Positions 11,396-22,835 of a stretch of 28,312 nucleotides of DNA are shown here, one piece after another. This DNA is from Echinostoma caproni (Eukaryota > Platyhelminthes > Trematoda > Plagiorchiida > Echinostomatidae): positions 1 to 28,312 of the forward strand of contig UZAN01046736.1 of assembly GCA_900618425.1 (NCBI GenBank), written 5' to 3'. The position numbers were made by a program, and so were the translations under genes. Each line of letters starts with the position of its first letter. The first letter of the stretch is position 1. Under the pieces are notes generated by a model. It was not told where the DNA came from. It made no database searches and worked only from the letters and a program-made list of their open reading frames with translations.

Positions 11396-13074
11396 TTAAT
11401 GATTGATTAGTTGGAGGGGATTTCTTTTGATAAGCCGTATGCCGATAGGTTTATAGATTTTCATTTCTGTTACTGATTTCTTATTTTCTTTGGTTTTGAT
11501 TATTCCAGGAAATATCCAGGGAAATAAAGTTAGATGTTTGCACCGTTCCATTCAGGGATAATTGTGCAGCAACCACAAACCTGAGCAAACAAAAGGAGTG
11601 GAATATGCACAAATCTATACAAAAGGCGGGTAAAAATGAGTCACTTAACTGGGTTTTGCGGCACTGTTAATACGTTCAGATTGAAAGAAGAATCATATAA
11701 GAAAGAGAGTTTGTAGACTGGGATTTTTAAAAGTTGTGACTTACATCTAGAGTGAGTGTTTAACGAGCACGTATATTTATTTTAATCCGCGTATCCATGT
11801 AGTTGGCTTGCATTTTCCACAAAAAAACATTTCGGAGCTTGAAAATATTTATTGGACGATGATTCGATCAGTGGGATATGAAGTAGGCATTGTTGATAAA
11901 TTCTAATAGCCGCAAAATCTAGGTGGGCGTTTTGTCAGTGCACGAGTAAATTCCTGAATTGGGGGCCCTGTGCCTACCACGAAGCTTCAAAGGATAACAA
12001 CACAAAATGACAATGAGAAACTGTCCCAAACTACTGATCACATTTAGTTGTTCATTGCCAATCCACAGCTTGTATGTGCACTGACCATTGAGCCTGATCA
12101 GCAGTCTTTTCACCTCAAACCCTATTTCAATCACACACGTGTATTTTTGCAAACATTTAAAATGCACTTATCCTGGCCTACGTGAGAAGCAAGTCAAGTC
12201 AGTGGTAGCTTCATGCACCTCGATGGGCAAATGTTTAACACTTTACACCATATTTGTGGATTCAAGTTTGCAACATCATGCACATATAGAAGGATTATAC
12301 ATATAGATACTATCTTCGTCAATGAAGCAATCATTTACGCAAATCCATTGGACCTTTCTCTTTGTCAACAAGCAGATGTACTAACTGTGGCAAACAGGAT
12401 GAAGAGGTACGCACAAATAAATTTTGAACCTTGAGTGTGAATGATTTCGATACAGCATTTGAAATTTGGGTGATTAGTATTTGAGCGCACTTTTTCAGTA
12501 AAATTTCCAAATGCTTGCGGGTATCTGTCCATAATAGAGTGTGTAAGTTTATCTCTGGCGATGTCACCACATTTGGAGATGCATTTGAAAGATTTAGTAA
12601 ATAAAAATATTTTTCAATATGCCGGGAAAAATCTCTGACGAGCAGCGCAACCACTGGGGAGCAAGCATGCATTTACAAACGTAATAATCAAATTGTGGGT
12701 AACAGAAAGTGTTCTTAATCGGATACTCTTAATCGGAGAAATACGAAAGCTCTGATACTCTACAGAATGCGTCCTGAACGTGCAGTGATCATGATAAATT
12801 GTGTGACATTTGACGCCAGGGTATTTTATCCTTGTGGATATCGGTATAGGTTCATAGCTGTTAGAAAGGATAGCAACCATATACTTGAGGATTGAATATG
12901 GTTTGTCGGCCAACAGAAAAAGCACATCTTGACAGTTTGAGGCAATCAGTCAGAGGAAACGGGATAGGGATCAACTAACAATATCGCTCAGCTTGCTCTG
13001 AATTTCTAAAGGCTCTTTACGGACGAACGCTTCGGATCGTAAAACAAAATCGTCCGCTTATTAATAACTACTGA
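11396..13074. other. AT-rich stretch, nothing recognised
   Basis: Short frames occur on both strands (for example minus 12331-12672, 113 codons) without recognisable motifs. No repeats or RNA genes were identified. Confidence 0.4.
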
Positions 13075-13081
13075 NNNNNNN
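13075..13081. other. assembly gap, 7 Ns
   Basis: Seven consecutive undetermined bases. The flanks are ordinary AT-rich sequence, so no repeat obviously explains the gap. Confidence 1.
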
Positions 13082-14475
13082 AGAAAGAAGGATAGATTGT
13101 TTAATTTATATTGGAAAGGAAAATGGGGAAAAATTGCATTTTGTGGAACACCAAAAGTAACTGGACAAACAGACGAGTGTTTGCAATTCAGAAATGAGAA
13201 CTGTCTTCTATTCGTAAAATAATCTGCAAACGTTTGGGTTAAAGCATGTATAATTTGCAATTCAGTCAATTGAAAGCTCTAAGCAGAATAATGAGAGAGA
13301 GAGCAGTGAAGTATCTTTATTGTTTCGACAGCGTTTCAAAACCGGTGAGCGACAGCTGCGCAGGTTATTGTTTTCATGAGATGTGACGAATCTTATGAAG
13401 TTTCACTTTTGTCTAACGATTTGAAATGTTAACTGAAGGAAGATTGAGATAACTTGCTTTGTACGAAACTAGAAACGTTCTTTGTTTGCATCACAGTTCG
13501 TCTTATTTGATCAGTCAGCACGTATAGAAAAAAGCTGAGCTGCTCACTTAGATACTAGTAACGGACATCCACCACGATCAACACGGATTACCCTGATTTG
13601 ACCGAAAGCAAATGCTCCCTACTCACGTATGGTTTTGAATAAAGTGAGTTGGTATTTCACAGGAACCGACTGGCAACGTGGAATAAACTTTCATCAAGAT
13701 CGGTTCAACTCATCTAATTAAATCTTTCAAACGGATCTGGTTAAATCTTACCGATGATTGAAGTCAGACGTAATCAACATAAGAGGGCTATATTGTTTGT
13801 ATGTGCAGTTCTTATTTGTTATTGCTACTTCAGCCAAAACACTCACTCAAATTTCATTGTACGAACTTATGCAACGATGTGAACATTTCCATTTCGCCCC
13901 GATGGAATAGTTTCTCACCAGGAAAATTCAAGTTACATTTAACATCTTTTGCTGCTTCGAACACTAGTTTTTTTTTATGAGGCCATATGAAATGGAGAAG
14001 ACAAAAGATGAAATTGGAGTCGAAAGTTCTGTTTTTGTTGTTGTTCAAAGATCGAGAGGCCTAATTAGAAATTGTCAGCTCCGATATTCTCCAAATAGAT
14101 GATGGTTTCTCAATGGTTAAGGTGATTATAAAAACAGCCCGAAAGTCATTTTTGTTTGAATTCGGCCTTTGCCGCTAATCATTCTCCCCACATCTATGGA
14201 CATTATCTACCTAACTGCTCTCTCTCCTTCCTAAAATGTGGCTTTCCAGTTGGTAATCGAAAAACGAACGCGTAAATTCAGCGCTATAATATAGTCACTT
14301 ATTCATTATAAAATACAACACATTCATATGGGAGTGGTAAAACAATTATTCCAGAATGCAATGAAGAGAATGAACGAGTCTGAGTATCTTTTGAAATTGT
14401 GAGGCAGTTAGATTGTGCAGATGATGATAGATCGATTCCAGTGTTCGTAGTTTAACGAAAAATTATTTGCTGGAA
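13082..14475. other. AT-rich stretch, nothing recognised
   Basis: No gene, RNA or repeat family is recognised between the N gap and the Penelope-like insertion. Confidence 0.45.
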
Positions 14476-14488
14476 CAAATCTAAAACT
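14476..14488 (+). repeat. left 13-bp direct repeat (target-site duplication of the PLE)
   Basis: CAAATCTAAAACT occurs here and again at 15192-15204 in direct orientation, exactly bracketing the Penelope-like structure. Variable-length target-site duplications are normal for these elements. Confidence 0.85.
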
Positions 14489-14511
14489 GAAACAAGCCTT
14501 TCCCGAGATTA

Positions 14512-14671
14512 ATTTGAAAATAAAAGACCATATTGCAATACTGCACGATTTATGTCCAGGACGATTTCGCTGCATCTCAACATGGTGCATACTGCAGAAA
14601 ATACAATGTTTATATAGGGTTTTAGCATAGCAACAGAGTGAGGCAAAATACATTAAAAACAGACAAAACAT
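14512..14671 (-). repeat. left arm of the PLE inverted repeat
   Basis: Its reverse complement matches 15037-15196 over about 160 bases with only a handful of differences (about 97% by eye). Shared landmarks include CACTCTGTTGCTATGC, CCCTATATAAACA and GAGATGCAGCGAAATCG. The sequence is the PLE 3' UTR. A short frame (14408-14671, minus) mirrors the one at 15035-15232 because the arms are copies, so neither is taken as a gene. Confidence 0.93.
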
Positions 14672-14672
14672 A

Positions 14673-15056
14673 AACCAATTCCAATGTGGTTGCGGAGCGA
14701 CCTATGTGGGCCGAACAGAGCGACAATTAGGCAATCGGGTGGTGGAACATATTCCAAATTGGGTACAAAATCAGCTGACCCAATTGAGGTCAAGTCCGCC
14801 GCATAGAAACGACCGTCGAAACTACAAAACTCCATCCTCAGCCATTGCTCGACATCTGCTGATGACGCAACACTACGTCGACCGAAGCACAGCGTTTAAA
14901 ATTGTCTACAAGTCACAAGTCGCAAGATTGCTAAGGTTTGCTGAAGCAATTGCGATTTATCGATGGAAGCCCCCCCTGTGCCAGCAAAAAGAACTGTATG
15001 TTAGTCTCTCCCTACCCTTTTACCCCTCCCTCTTTTGTGTTTTATCTGTTTTTTAA
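14673..15056 (+). pseudogene. Penelope-like GIY-YIG endonuclease domain (C-terminal part of pol)
   Basis: The frame, open from 14673 and ending in TAA at 15054-15056, encodes about 127 residues. It starts with FQCGCGATYVGRTERQL, continues NRVVEH, then SAIARHLLMTQHYVD, and ends with LLRFAEAIAI and PPLCQQKELYVSLSLPF. This is the signature of the GIY-YIG nuclease carried at the C terminus of endonuclease-bearing Penelope-like pols: TYVG as the GIY-YIG half-motif, the following RTxRxL and RxxEH arginine and glutamate positions, and paired Cys and His residues that fit the zinc-binding CCHH pattern of the family. In a full element it nicks the target DNA for reverse transcription. The domain looks uninterrupted, but the reverse transcriptase upstream is lost to 5' truncation and no start codon belongs to it. 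An ATG at 14706 is internal to the domain. Confidence 0.9.
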
Positions 15057-15196
15057 TGTATTTTGCCTCACTCTGTTGCTATGCTAAAACCCTATATAAA
15101 CATTTATTTTTTGCAGTATGCACCATGTTGAGATGCAGCGAAATCGTCCTGGACATAAATCGTGCAGTATTGCAATATGGTCTTTTATTTTCAAAT
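15037..15196 (+). repeat. right arm of the PLE inverted repeat (3' UTR)
   Basis: This is the copy in sense orientation. It contains the stop codon of the endonuclease frame and the 3' UTR, and its last bases (CAAAT) overlap the right direct repeat. With the left arm it would form a stem of about 160 bp around a loop of about 365 nt. Confidence 0.93.
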
Positions 15197-15204
15197 CTAA
15201 AACT
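15192..15204 (+). repeat. right 13-bp direct repeat (target-site duplication of the PLE)
   Basis: CAAATCTAAAACT, identical to 14476-14488. Sequence homology to the left arm stops within it, as expected for an insertion boundary. Confidence 0.85.
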
Positions 15205-16117
15205 ATTATTGCACAAACATTTCAGTGAATAAGTTGGTTTGGAACATGAACTGCTTTCACTAAGACATTACGTGATCTCTTTTATCACTCGTTCAACAGC
15301 TACCAGCATCTATCATTATCACCAAAACGAGAAATCTATTAGAAAATGTTGCAATACGTGTCTGATTGAACGTTCACTTTAAGGTTTCGTCACATTCTAA
15401 AATAAATGAAGAAGTAGTCTGAGATCTGTTAGTTCACAGGCATTCCGGATAATTCAGAAACAGAGTTTTAAAAAGTTGCACGTTTTAAGCAACTATGTCA
15501 ATACACGACCCGGCTGGGTAAACTGACCAAACCGTTGCAACACAATGTGAAACCACCGCTAGTCGACTGCTGTCATGAGATTGCCACAGATGATGTGAAA
15601 TACAAATCACCAAATAAGAAATGCGAAAACGTGAGTAATCCCAGTGTGAATGAAGCTTCGTGGCCATTACATGCAGCTTTCGTTCGAAGATGATGTAAAA
15701 GAATCGGGCAAATAGCAGCGGGTTGTCATTGCTAAAAAACATTTTACTTCGAATCTCCAGATCCAGACGAAATAATACAATCCTTAGAGGTTATAAGTTG
15801 TCCCGAGTGGGGAGCAACAGAAGACCGCACACAATGTAATCACAATTTAGTGAGTATATCTCAACAGTGTCACTGCTTCAGTCCACGCGAGAGTATACGC
15901 ACAATTTGATTTCAGTTCATGACAGTACGGAGCATAAAGAGTTAGAACGGTGTCAACGAGTAAATGCGCCGAAGAGATATGCAAAATGTCTTCAGGTGAT
16001 AACTAGTAGATTTCATGAACACATAATTCTCAGGCCTAAATAACCATAGTAAATTAATTTCCAACGCTATCATGCATTCACAATATATCAGAAAATGAAA
16101 TAAAAGCATTTCTCAGC
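15205..16117. other. AT-rich stretch, nothing recognised
   Basis: Short frames only (for example minus 15485-15742), without recognisable motifs. Confidence 0.4.
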
Positions 16118-16182
16118 ACCCCCCCACCTTCCCCGGGAGTGTGTGCGGGGGAGGGGGGGGCGGGGGGCGGAGGAGGAAGAAA
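16118..16182. repeat. C-run / G-run cluster, possible G-quadruplex
   Basis: A run of 7 C (16119-16125) and CCCCGGG are followed by plus-strand G tracts of 5, 8 and 6 (16147-16167), then GG-AGG-AGG. The consecutive G tracts separated by single bases meet the usual pattern for an intramolecular quadruplex, and the upstream C-rich part could instead pair with them as a hairpin. The surrounding DNA is AT-rich, so the tract stands out. Confidence 0.8.
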
Positions 16183-19100
16183 CATTAATATCAGGAATTT
16201 AGTATAGTTCTTTGAAATACAATGAAATATCTGAATGAACACTCGCAAGATCTTATGAAATTTAGCCGCAGAGCCCGTTAAAGCAACTAAAGATAGTAAA
16301 TAAACTTCTGAAAAATATACAACTACTTCATAATTCAAAAATGTATACTTTTGCCAGGTGTACCTTCGATTAGACAGTAAAATGTCAGTGCGATGTTTTT
16401 CAGTATACATATTGGCTTTACAAGAATTCACTGATTGGACCAAGACATAAGAACATGAATCAGCGATGCATCAACGCAATGTTTTTTTCAAATCCAGCAG
16501 TCCTCGAATGTTGACTATTTCGGTTTTTTCTTCTTCTTTCTAAGATCAGCTACAATCGACTAGTGTGTCGTATACATTTACAACATCCCAGGCGGCACTT
16601 TCCCCCAATCGGTTGATTTGGTTGATAGTCGACTAAACATTCGGTCAATGTATGTGCGTGTGTTCTCACTATTGTTCATTAACTCCATGGGTTGAATCGC
16701 CCTCATGTATGACTTTTGGAAGATGAATTATACTGTCGATTATAACACAAGCTATGGGGTTTAACGGAATTCAGATAGAAATACAGAGAAACATTTAAAC
16801 ATTCCCTTCAACGGGAAGACTGTACAACATTCACTAAGGTTGATTTCTGAACTCTTCAAGAGGATTAAATTGAGGTTAAATATCACGGAGCTTAATATTC
16901 AGATAATATTCTTTATTAATGCGGATATGGGGACGATATTCGTTCCGATCATCATAGTATCTGAACAAGCGTTTCGGACAAACTAATGACCTTAACCACA
17001 TACGTCATATGAGAACCTCGATTGTGCCACGTCTGGGAGATATTCAATCATTCAGAAAAACAGACTTAAGCCTCTCCTGATTGATTTAGTTGATCAATCC
17101 ATCCTCACCGCGAAAAAAATGGAAGCGGTCATTTTATAACCTCCATTTGCATCACAATTAGTAAAATATACGGTACTGCCACATAAGGATAACGAGTATT
17201 TGAAAGTTACTTGTTCGACATCTCGAATGAGTACGTACTTCAGGCGCATACAGCGGAAAAGATGCTAAAATAGTTGCTGCTGTCTACTTTTGTTACTGAA
17301 AGACTATCAATAAATGCGCGCAAAAGTTGGGAAGAAATCGAATCTTAGTAATGACGCGATTCGTATTTGAGAAGGAATCAAATTTTTTTCTATTTTACAA
17401 AGGGATATTTTGTCTCCGGAATTCAAGTAATATTCAGTTTGTAGGGTCATAAATGTGCATTGCATAATGACTAAGAGATAACCAGTTGGTGTCGATCATC
17501 CACTCAAATTCTGTGTGATGTTTTTAACCAGGGATAAGTAACTTGATTTTCATCTGATTTCCCCTTGTAGAGAGAACCAACACAAACTCTTATCGATGCA
17601 CTGGGTCGTAGTTTTTGCGTATATTGGTATGATGGTATTCGTGACCGAATAAATTCCCAAACGGTTGCGCAAATCGGGTGTTGAAAAATGAAAACAGGAA
17701 AAATATTTTCTCTCGCCTGCCCATTTACAATCAATAATTCACCTGGACGGTTAGGCCCTACCGCACTACACTTCCATTAGTTTTTACATAACCGTGATTG
17801 TAACAGCAGAAGGATAAACTCATCAAAATAAAAAAAATATTTCAAGATTAAGCAGATAAAAGCTGAGATATTCGACAAAATCGATGTACTTTTGTTCTGT
17901 AAATATAGAGGTAGTAAATTCTTGGGACATTTATAACTACTTTTCATTTTCAAGAAAAATTAAATACAACAAATTGAATCGTAATGCACCGGAAACCGTT
18001 TGGCTAGGTTGGTTAGAATGAAATTATTTGCAATGTTTCAGCACATTGTTTTGTCTTCCTGAAAGAAATTACCTTAATTGTTCAATTTTGGTGTAGGTGG
18101 TATGAACATATGAGCAACCAGTGTTTACTTATGCAAAAATCCAAGAATTTTGAATGATCAATTCACGTCGTCTTCTAGTATATTGAATTGTTAAACATTA
18201 GCATGAGAACAAACATCATCTAACCGCACAACAATAACAAAACTGATAGGAGAATTGGGGCGAAAATGAGAACAGTGAGGAGAATCAGATTCACTAGTTC
18301 ATCTACATTGTGATAATCAGTGGATCAACAAGTGCTTAGTCCAGAAAATTGTGAATAAAGGTTAAACACAATGAACCGGGGTTAGGAGAAAAAAAAAGCA
18401 CAACTACAGGCTGAACAACCACGGACAACATTGTGCTGTATTTGCATCATGTGACTTTATTTTGGTACATCCCACATCATTCTACCTCTTTCAAACATTG
18501 ATAAACCACACGTGTGTAGCCAAAAGACAATTTTAAATCAGCTCACAAGCAGTAGTTTAAGGATTGACAAAGGTGAAAATAACACTCTGGCTGAACACAA
18601 ACCCGTTTAAACACAACGTTCGAACATAGAATCTTTCTTTATTATAGATCATTCGTATCCATGTCCGCACAGTATGGCCGTGTTCAACTTTTCTCGGCCA
18701 AGGTTCAATTACATCTAACATCAGCATAGAAACACTGTGACACTGAATAGATTTTGGCGAAAATCTGTTGTTGTGATGGTTCTCTCATCCGGATCATCAG
18801 TTTTGCTGAATTGTAATGTAAATGCTAATGAAAAATTGGTTTTGTTTGTGTAAACAAAATCCAGAGGAAATTGACGAAGCACGGATGTTCCCACATTGTT
18901 TCAGTTTACACAGTTACTAACCGTCAACATTCCTGAGTCGGTTTCGATTTTGACTGAAAACAGGGAGGCCGAATTTACAAGGTTATCGAACATCAGGAAA
19001 TTCATATCCGATTTTCCTACTGCAGATTATTGCAGCTATAAAGTAACTGATTCCAATAGATCAGTACAAGGAAATATGTACTATGAGCATGAATTCAATA

Positions 19101-20572
19101 AAGCCACAGAATCGTTAGTGATATTCATTAAAATATCATGACAAGAGTACACAGCCAGTTAGCAATAAAGTGTCTAAAAACAGGAATATGAAGGATACAT
19201 GAAATAAGATAAATGAAGGGAAATCTGACGGCGATTACGGTGTGAAATTCATGAGCTGCATTTACTGGTGATGTCAAGTTCGCGCACGGAATCAGCGACA
19301 AGGGGTAAAAAAATCAGTCAATTCAACTAGTTATACAAAAACACTTGAAACTTTCAAGACATCAGAACCGGATTTAAACGACTGTTTATTCTGTTCACTA
19401 AATGACACATTCCGGAAGTTGATTTCGTTTTGAAAGTGAGTGCCGCACAAATGATGACTTGTCATGAGGCAAAACGAAAATTGACATTCTTAGAAAGGTT
19501 TCCACAAAACATAGAGTGAAAAATTTAGTTCGGATGTTTCACCTACCTTGTGGACTAACGAAGTCAAGAAAGGTTAAGTCAGGAAATACTTTCTGCACCA
19601 AACTGGTGAGTCCTCATCAGTTTGCGAATTTATGCGGTGAATATTTAAAGTGATTAAAAAACACGGCACAGCCGTACAGAAAAAAATCGAATGTCAATTT
19701 CATTACTTATGGTACGCCTAACTAGATGATGGACACATTACGGACCAATCCCGTTTCTGCTTGTAGATTTCCATACAGGATTTAGTTGAAACAGCCTTTG
19801 TTATTTCCCGATGGAGAAAGTGATCCAGATTTACCTTACGAATTAATCTGTCAGATCCATCAAAAGCTCGGGAAAATATAATCAGCGAAAATATTCCTCT
19901 TAATAAGAATGCACGGAAACAAATTTATTGGAACCCGAAGAATAAGGTGAAATCTTTTTCCTAATCACATATGAGTTAAGAGTAACATTGTAAGTGGTGT
20001 AGAGAGATGTAGGCGTTCACTACCGGACAACACAATTCCAAGAAGAACTTGAGATAATTGGTAGTGTTCGCAATGTGAATTTACGTGACTAGTGCTCAAG
20101 ACAAGGAAGTCAACAGAAGGAATAAAGTACCTGCGTCTGACCAGTTCCCAAGGGATACAACTTCGTTTTTTTAAGGTATGTACAAATGATCCGACGTTGG
20201 CAATGCTTATTTTTTCACAAAGCTAGCAGAGCTCGTTTAAAAAGATAAAGCAAATCAGTTTCATTCAAGTGCATCGTTGTTGTTGCATTGACACTATGCT
20301 TTCTTCCGGGATTATTTCAGCGGCTCACATTGAATAAAAACGCAGTTTACCGAATAAGCGCATTTTCGGTGACTCATCAACCGGCTAATACGTCGCATTA
20401 TATGTAATATCATTTTGTGTAGAAAGGAGGAAACAAAATTAATGGTTCTTCAAGTGGAGATTGTTGTTCTTATTGTTGTTTTCTGTCCCACTTTCACAAG
20501 ACTGAATATGGCTAATCCTACCATCGGAACTTACGCTTGAGCCGAGTTACTTTTGCGATTTTCAAGTCGGAT
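16183..20572. other. long AT-rich stretch, nothing recognised
   Basis: No repeat family, RNA gene or recognised protein domain was seen in about 4.4 kb. A plus-strand 81-codon frame at 18896-19141 has a protein-like composition but no family I can name. Confidence 0.4.
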
Positions 20573-20613
20573 TAGGAGGAAGAGAAGGCGAAGGAGGAGG
20601 AGGAGGATAGGAG
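20573..20613 (+). repeat. purine-rich (AGG)n-like tract
   Basis: About 40 bases are almost entirely A and G, centred on repeated GGA/AGG triplets, just upstream of the SINE and RTE cluster. Confidence 0.85.
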
Positions 20614-20728
20614 ATTGAGTGACTTCCCAAATTGCTTTTGGGCGCACAAAGGGGAATTATGTAAACGAATTTCGACCGCCTGTGCAGTGGCTGCGATTTC
20701 TCATAAGTCAGATTTGCACATGTACGTG

Positions 20729-20920
20729 GAGGCGGTGGTGGTCAAGTGGTTAGCTCACTAATTCGTGACCGAGGGTCCCGGGCTCTAACAGGTAAATCGC
20801 CGCCCACCTTCCCTGATTCTGTATTTTCCCAGGCGGCCTTTGTATCGCCCCGGCCCTCGTCCTGAAAGTTGGCTGTACATTCATATAATCAATAAATAAA
20901 ATGGGAAGTAAAAAGACAGT
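20729..20920 (+). repeat. tRNA-derived SINE, copy 2
   Basis: The head has an A box TGGTCAAGTGG (20739-20749) and a degenerate B box around GGTCCCGGGCT (about 20774-20784). The body has CGCCGCCCACCTTCCCTG and CCCAGGCGGCC, then TCCTGAAAGTTGGCTGTACA, AATAAATAAAA and GGAAGTAAAAAGACAG. The same order is found on the minus strand at 1272-1470. Similarity continues past the AATAAA stretch into GGAAGTAAAAAGA in both copies, so the true 3' end lies beyond the A-rich part. The copy sits directly before the decayed RTE element. No clear target-site duplication was found. Confidence 0.85.
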
Positions 20921-21049
20921 TAATCACTTATATATGTTTTCTTCGTCACAATAACCTTGTTTGCAACGCCGGGTGACCATTAGTCACCCACCAGCAACGG
21001 ATACTCACGACACAATGTTAGCGATTGTTGCAAATCTGCCTTCGAAGTG

Positions 21050-22835
21050 AAACTCTCCGATCGAGTACCAGTTCACCCATCAGCTGACAGACTTAATGAA
21101 CACCGGGAGAAAATCAAGGAAGCAAGGCACACATTTATAAAAAGAAGGGCCGACTCTGAAGCAGGTTCAAAGCACAAAAGATGGATCTTGTAGACCTCAG
21201 TTGCCCTGTTGGTCGGACATATAACCCTTTCCTCCTGATGCCACATATGACAGAGCACCCAATCCCATTAAAAGCCAGGTCATCAAGAGTTCGAGGAATG
21301 ACCACAAGAAGTGATGGGTAGGAAATATTAGAGAGAAAGATGTAGCTATAAGTAACAGTCGAACTCTTTTCCGTCTTATTAGGAACGGAGGCACCAGGAA
21401 AGGCGCAAGTGAGGTAATTAAGGAATCCGATGGCACACCATCCTCAACCGCACGGTATTGCCCGGTGGGCTGAACATTTCGAGGCTTAGTCTAGTTGGCT
21501 GCCATCGATATCTGACCTATCACCCCCCCATCTCGACTGGGCAAATATTTCCAGTTGATGCCAGTCCTCCATCTGAAATTGAGGTTTTACGGGAAATTAA
21601 ATATTTCGAAAGGCATAAGACCTCCGGCCCAGATGGGCTGTTCTTATCGCCTTTAAGGATGTCAGTTTAGTGTTAGACTTGGAGTGGACGGAACTACTGG
21701 GCTCAGTGTGGAAGAGGGAAGAGGTTCCAACGGAATGGTGTGAATCGGTCATCATACCGATTTACAAGAAAGGCAACACATCCTCTTGTGTGAACCACAA
21801 AGGAATTAGATTAATCAACATCGTATCCAAACTTTTCGCTGAGATTATACTCTGAGGGTTGTCTGCCGCACGTAAGAGTGCACACCTGAGAGCTGGGTTG
21901 CTTTAGACCTGATCGACCACATCTTCACTCTTCGTCAAGTTATGGAGCATTAATATTGTTTTCGCAGATCCACCATCTGTCTCTATCTTCCTCGATTTCA
22001 TCTCAGTTGACTGCTCTAAACAATTGTGCTGCCTTTTCCTTAAAGATGTTCCCGAGAAATTTATTTCAATATTACGATTACCTTATACTAACATTTGAAG
22101 TCAGGTTAAGTGCTTACAGCACTTTTTCGTCCGAGTTAACCACGGAAAGTGGTGTTCGTCAGCGTTGACCTCTCTCCTTTCCTACTTCTACTTTTGATAA
22201 CGGAAACAGCTCCATCCTCGTGCGAGGATAGCGGGGTCCATGTATTCCAATCTAGCAGACTGTCTTAAGTGGAGTATGTAGATGACATTGTGCTGCTAAG
22301 TTAAGATTCAGGTAAGTTGCAAGCTTTTCTGGATAGCTTGAGTGCCATTGTAGCCTTGTTTTGTATGCGTTTTGAACCTTCAAAGTGTAGAATGTTGCGA
22401 CAATACTGAATTGGTCCAGCGCCTAGTTTCACTCTAACTGGGAAAGAAATAGATCAAGAGGGCAAGTTTCGTTATTTAAGCAGTCACATCCCACCGGGTG
22501 GACGCATCGCGGATGAAGTGTCAGCAAACATGTAGAAGGCTCGATTGCTATTCGCTAACATGAGACATCTCTAGAGCCGCCATGACTTCTGACCACCTGG
22601 AAACAGTTCAGTGTATTCTCTAGCAGTTCGATCAGTTTTGCTATACCGTGCAGAAGATTGTCGGTGTTTGAATACTGCTGATTACGTAGCATTGCACGAA
22701 TCTGGTGGGGCAAACGGACGAACAATGTTGAAGTTAGGCGCAGAGTGTTAGGTAATCGCAATCGTCCACTCTGAGCAAGTGGTTGACTTCCATAGATTGC
22801 GCTCGTTAAGACATTTGCTGCGCATGTCACCAGAT
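21050..22835 (+). pseudogene. RTE reverse transcriptase pseudogene, N-terminal and central part
   Basis: Conserved pieces appear in the right order but in shifting frames: REKIKEARHTF (about 21106-21138), NSRTLFRLIRN (about 21354-21386), TSGPDGL (about 21622-21642), then ESVIIPIYKKGNTSSC and NHKGIRLINIVSKL (to about 21837), IDHIFTLRQVMEH (21912-21950), ELTTESGVRQ (about 22134-22163), YVDD in place of the usual YADD (22275-22286), GGRIADEVSANM (about 22499-22534), VEVRRRVLGNRNRPL (about 22728-22772) and HRLRSLRHLLRMSPD up to the CR1 junction. Stops and frameshifts separate nearly every block, for example TAG at 21668 and TGA after the VRQR motif. In a live element this protein carries out target-primed reverse transcription. 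This copy cannot. The frame at 21458-21670 and the one at 21670-21855 are adjacent fragments of the same domain. Confidence 0.88.
22832..22835 (+). repeat. left AGAT target-site duplication of the CR1 insertion
   Basis: AGAT here and at 24568-24571 flank the CR1. The first base of the right copy could also belong to the CR1 tail, so the duplication is 3 or 4 bp. Confidence 0.7.

Larger units (their letters stand above)
14489..15191 (+). mobile_element. Penelope-like element, 5'-truncated, with inverted 3'-end copy
   Basis: The insertion has two parts. Positions 14489-14671 hold the element's 3' end in minus orientation, and 14672-15191 hold a plus-strand 5'-truncated copy (endonuclease domain plus 3' UTR). 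The outer flanks carry a perfect 13-bp direct repeat (14476-14488 and 15192-15204), so both parts appear to have arrived in a single event. Complex ends with inverted or tandem partial copies are known for Penelope-like elements, as are short extensions at one end. Here 23 bases (14489-14511) lie outside the left arm and have no counterpart on the right. The reverse transcriptase is missing, so the copy cannot move by itself. Confidence 0.88.
20950..22835 (+). mobile_element. RTE-type LINE (SR2-like), 5' part of a split, decayed copy
   Basis: Recognisable RTE pol coding starts by about 21050. The left boundary is uncertain, and the AP endonuclease that RTE elements carry at the N terminus is not visible, so the copy is probably 5'-truncated. 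The element is interrupted at 22835 by a CR1 insertion and resumes at 24572. Together the two parts make about 2.3 kb of RTE sequence on the plus strand. Confidence 0.85.

Noticed and set aside
13075..13081. N run considered as a collapsed repeat
   Set aside because: The flanks share no repeat with each other or with the elements in the window. It is too short to interpret.
14541..14575. GATTTATGTCCAGGACGATTTC in the PLE arm, reminiscent of the hammerhead ribozymes known from Penelope-like terminal repeats
   Set aside because: The CTGATGA and GAAA core elements are both mutated beyond recognition and stem II would be too short. A covariance-model scan of full-length family members would settle whether an ancestral ribozyme existed.
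14862..14892. CTGATGA within the PLE, followed by a possible short stem
   Set aside because: It lies in the GIY-YIG coding region and lacks GAAA, so the match is coincidental.
15035..15232. Open frame whose protein resembles that of the minus-strand frame at 14408-14671
   Set aside because: The resemblance comes from the inverted-repeat arms of the PLE 3' UTR, which are non-coding.
16078..16443. Minus-strand 121-codon frame with a proline-rich stretch
   Set aside because: The proline run is only the translation of the G-run cluster. The rest has no recognisable domain.
18896..19141. Plus-strand 81-codon frame considered as an exon
   Set aside because: The composition is plausible, but there is no recognisable family, no flanking splice signals I trust and no neighbouring exon.
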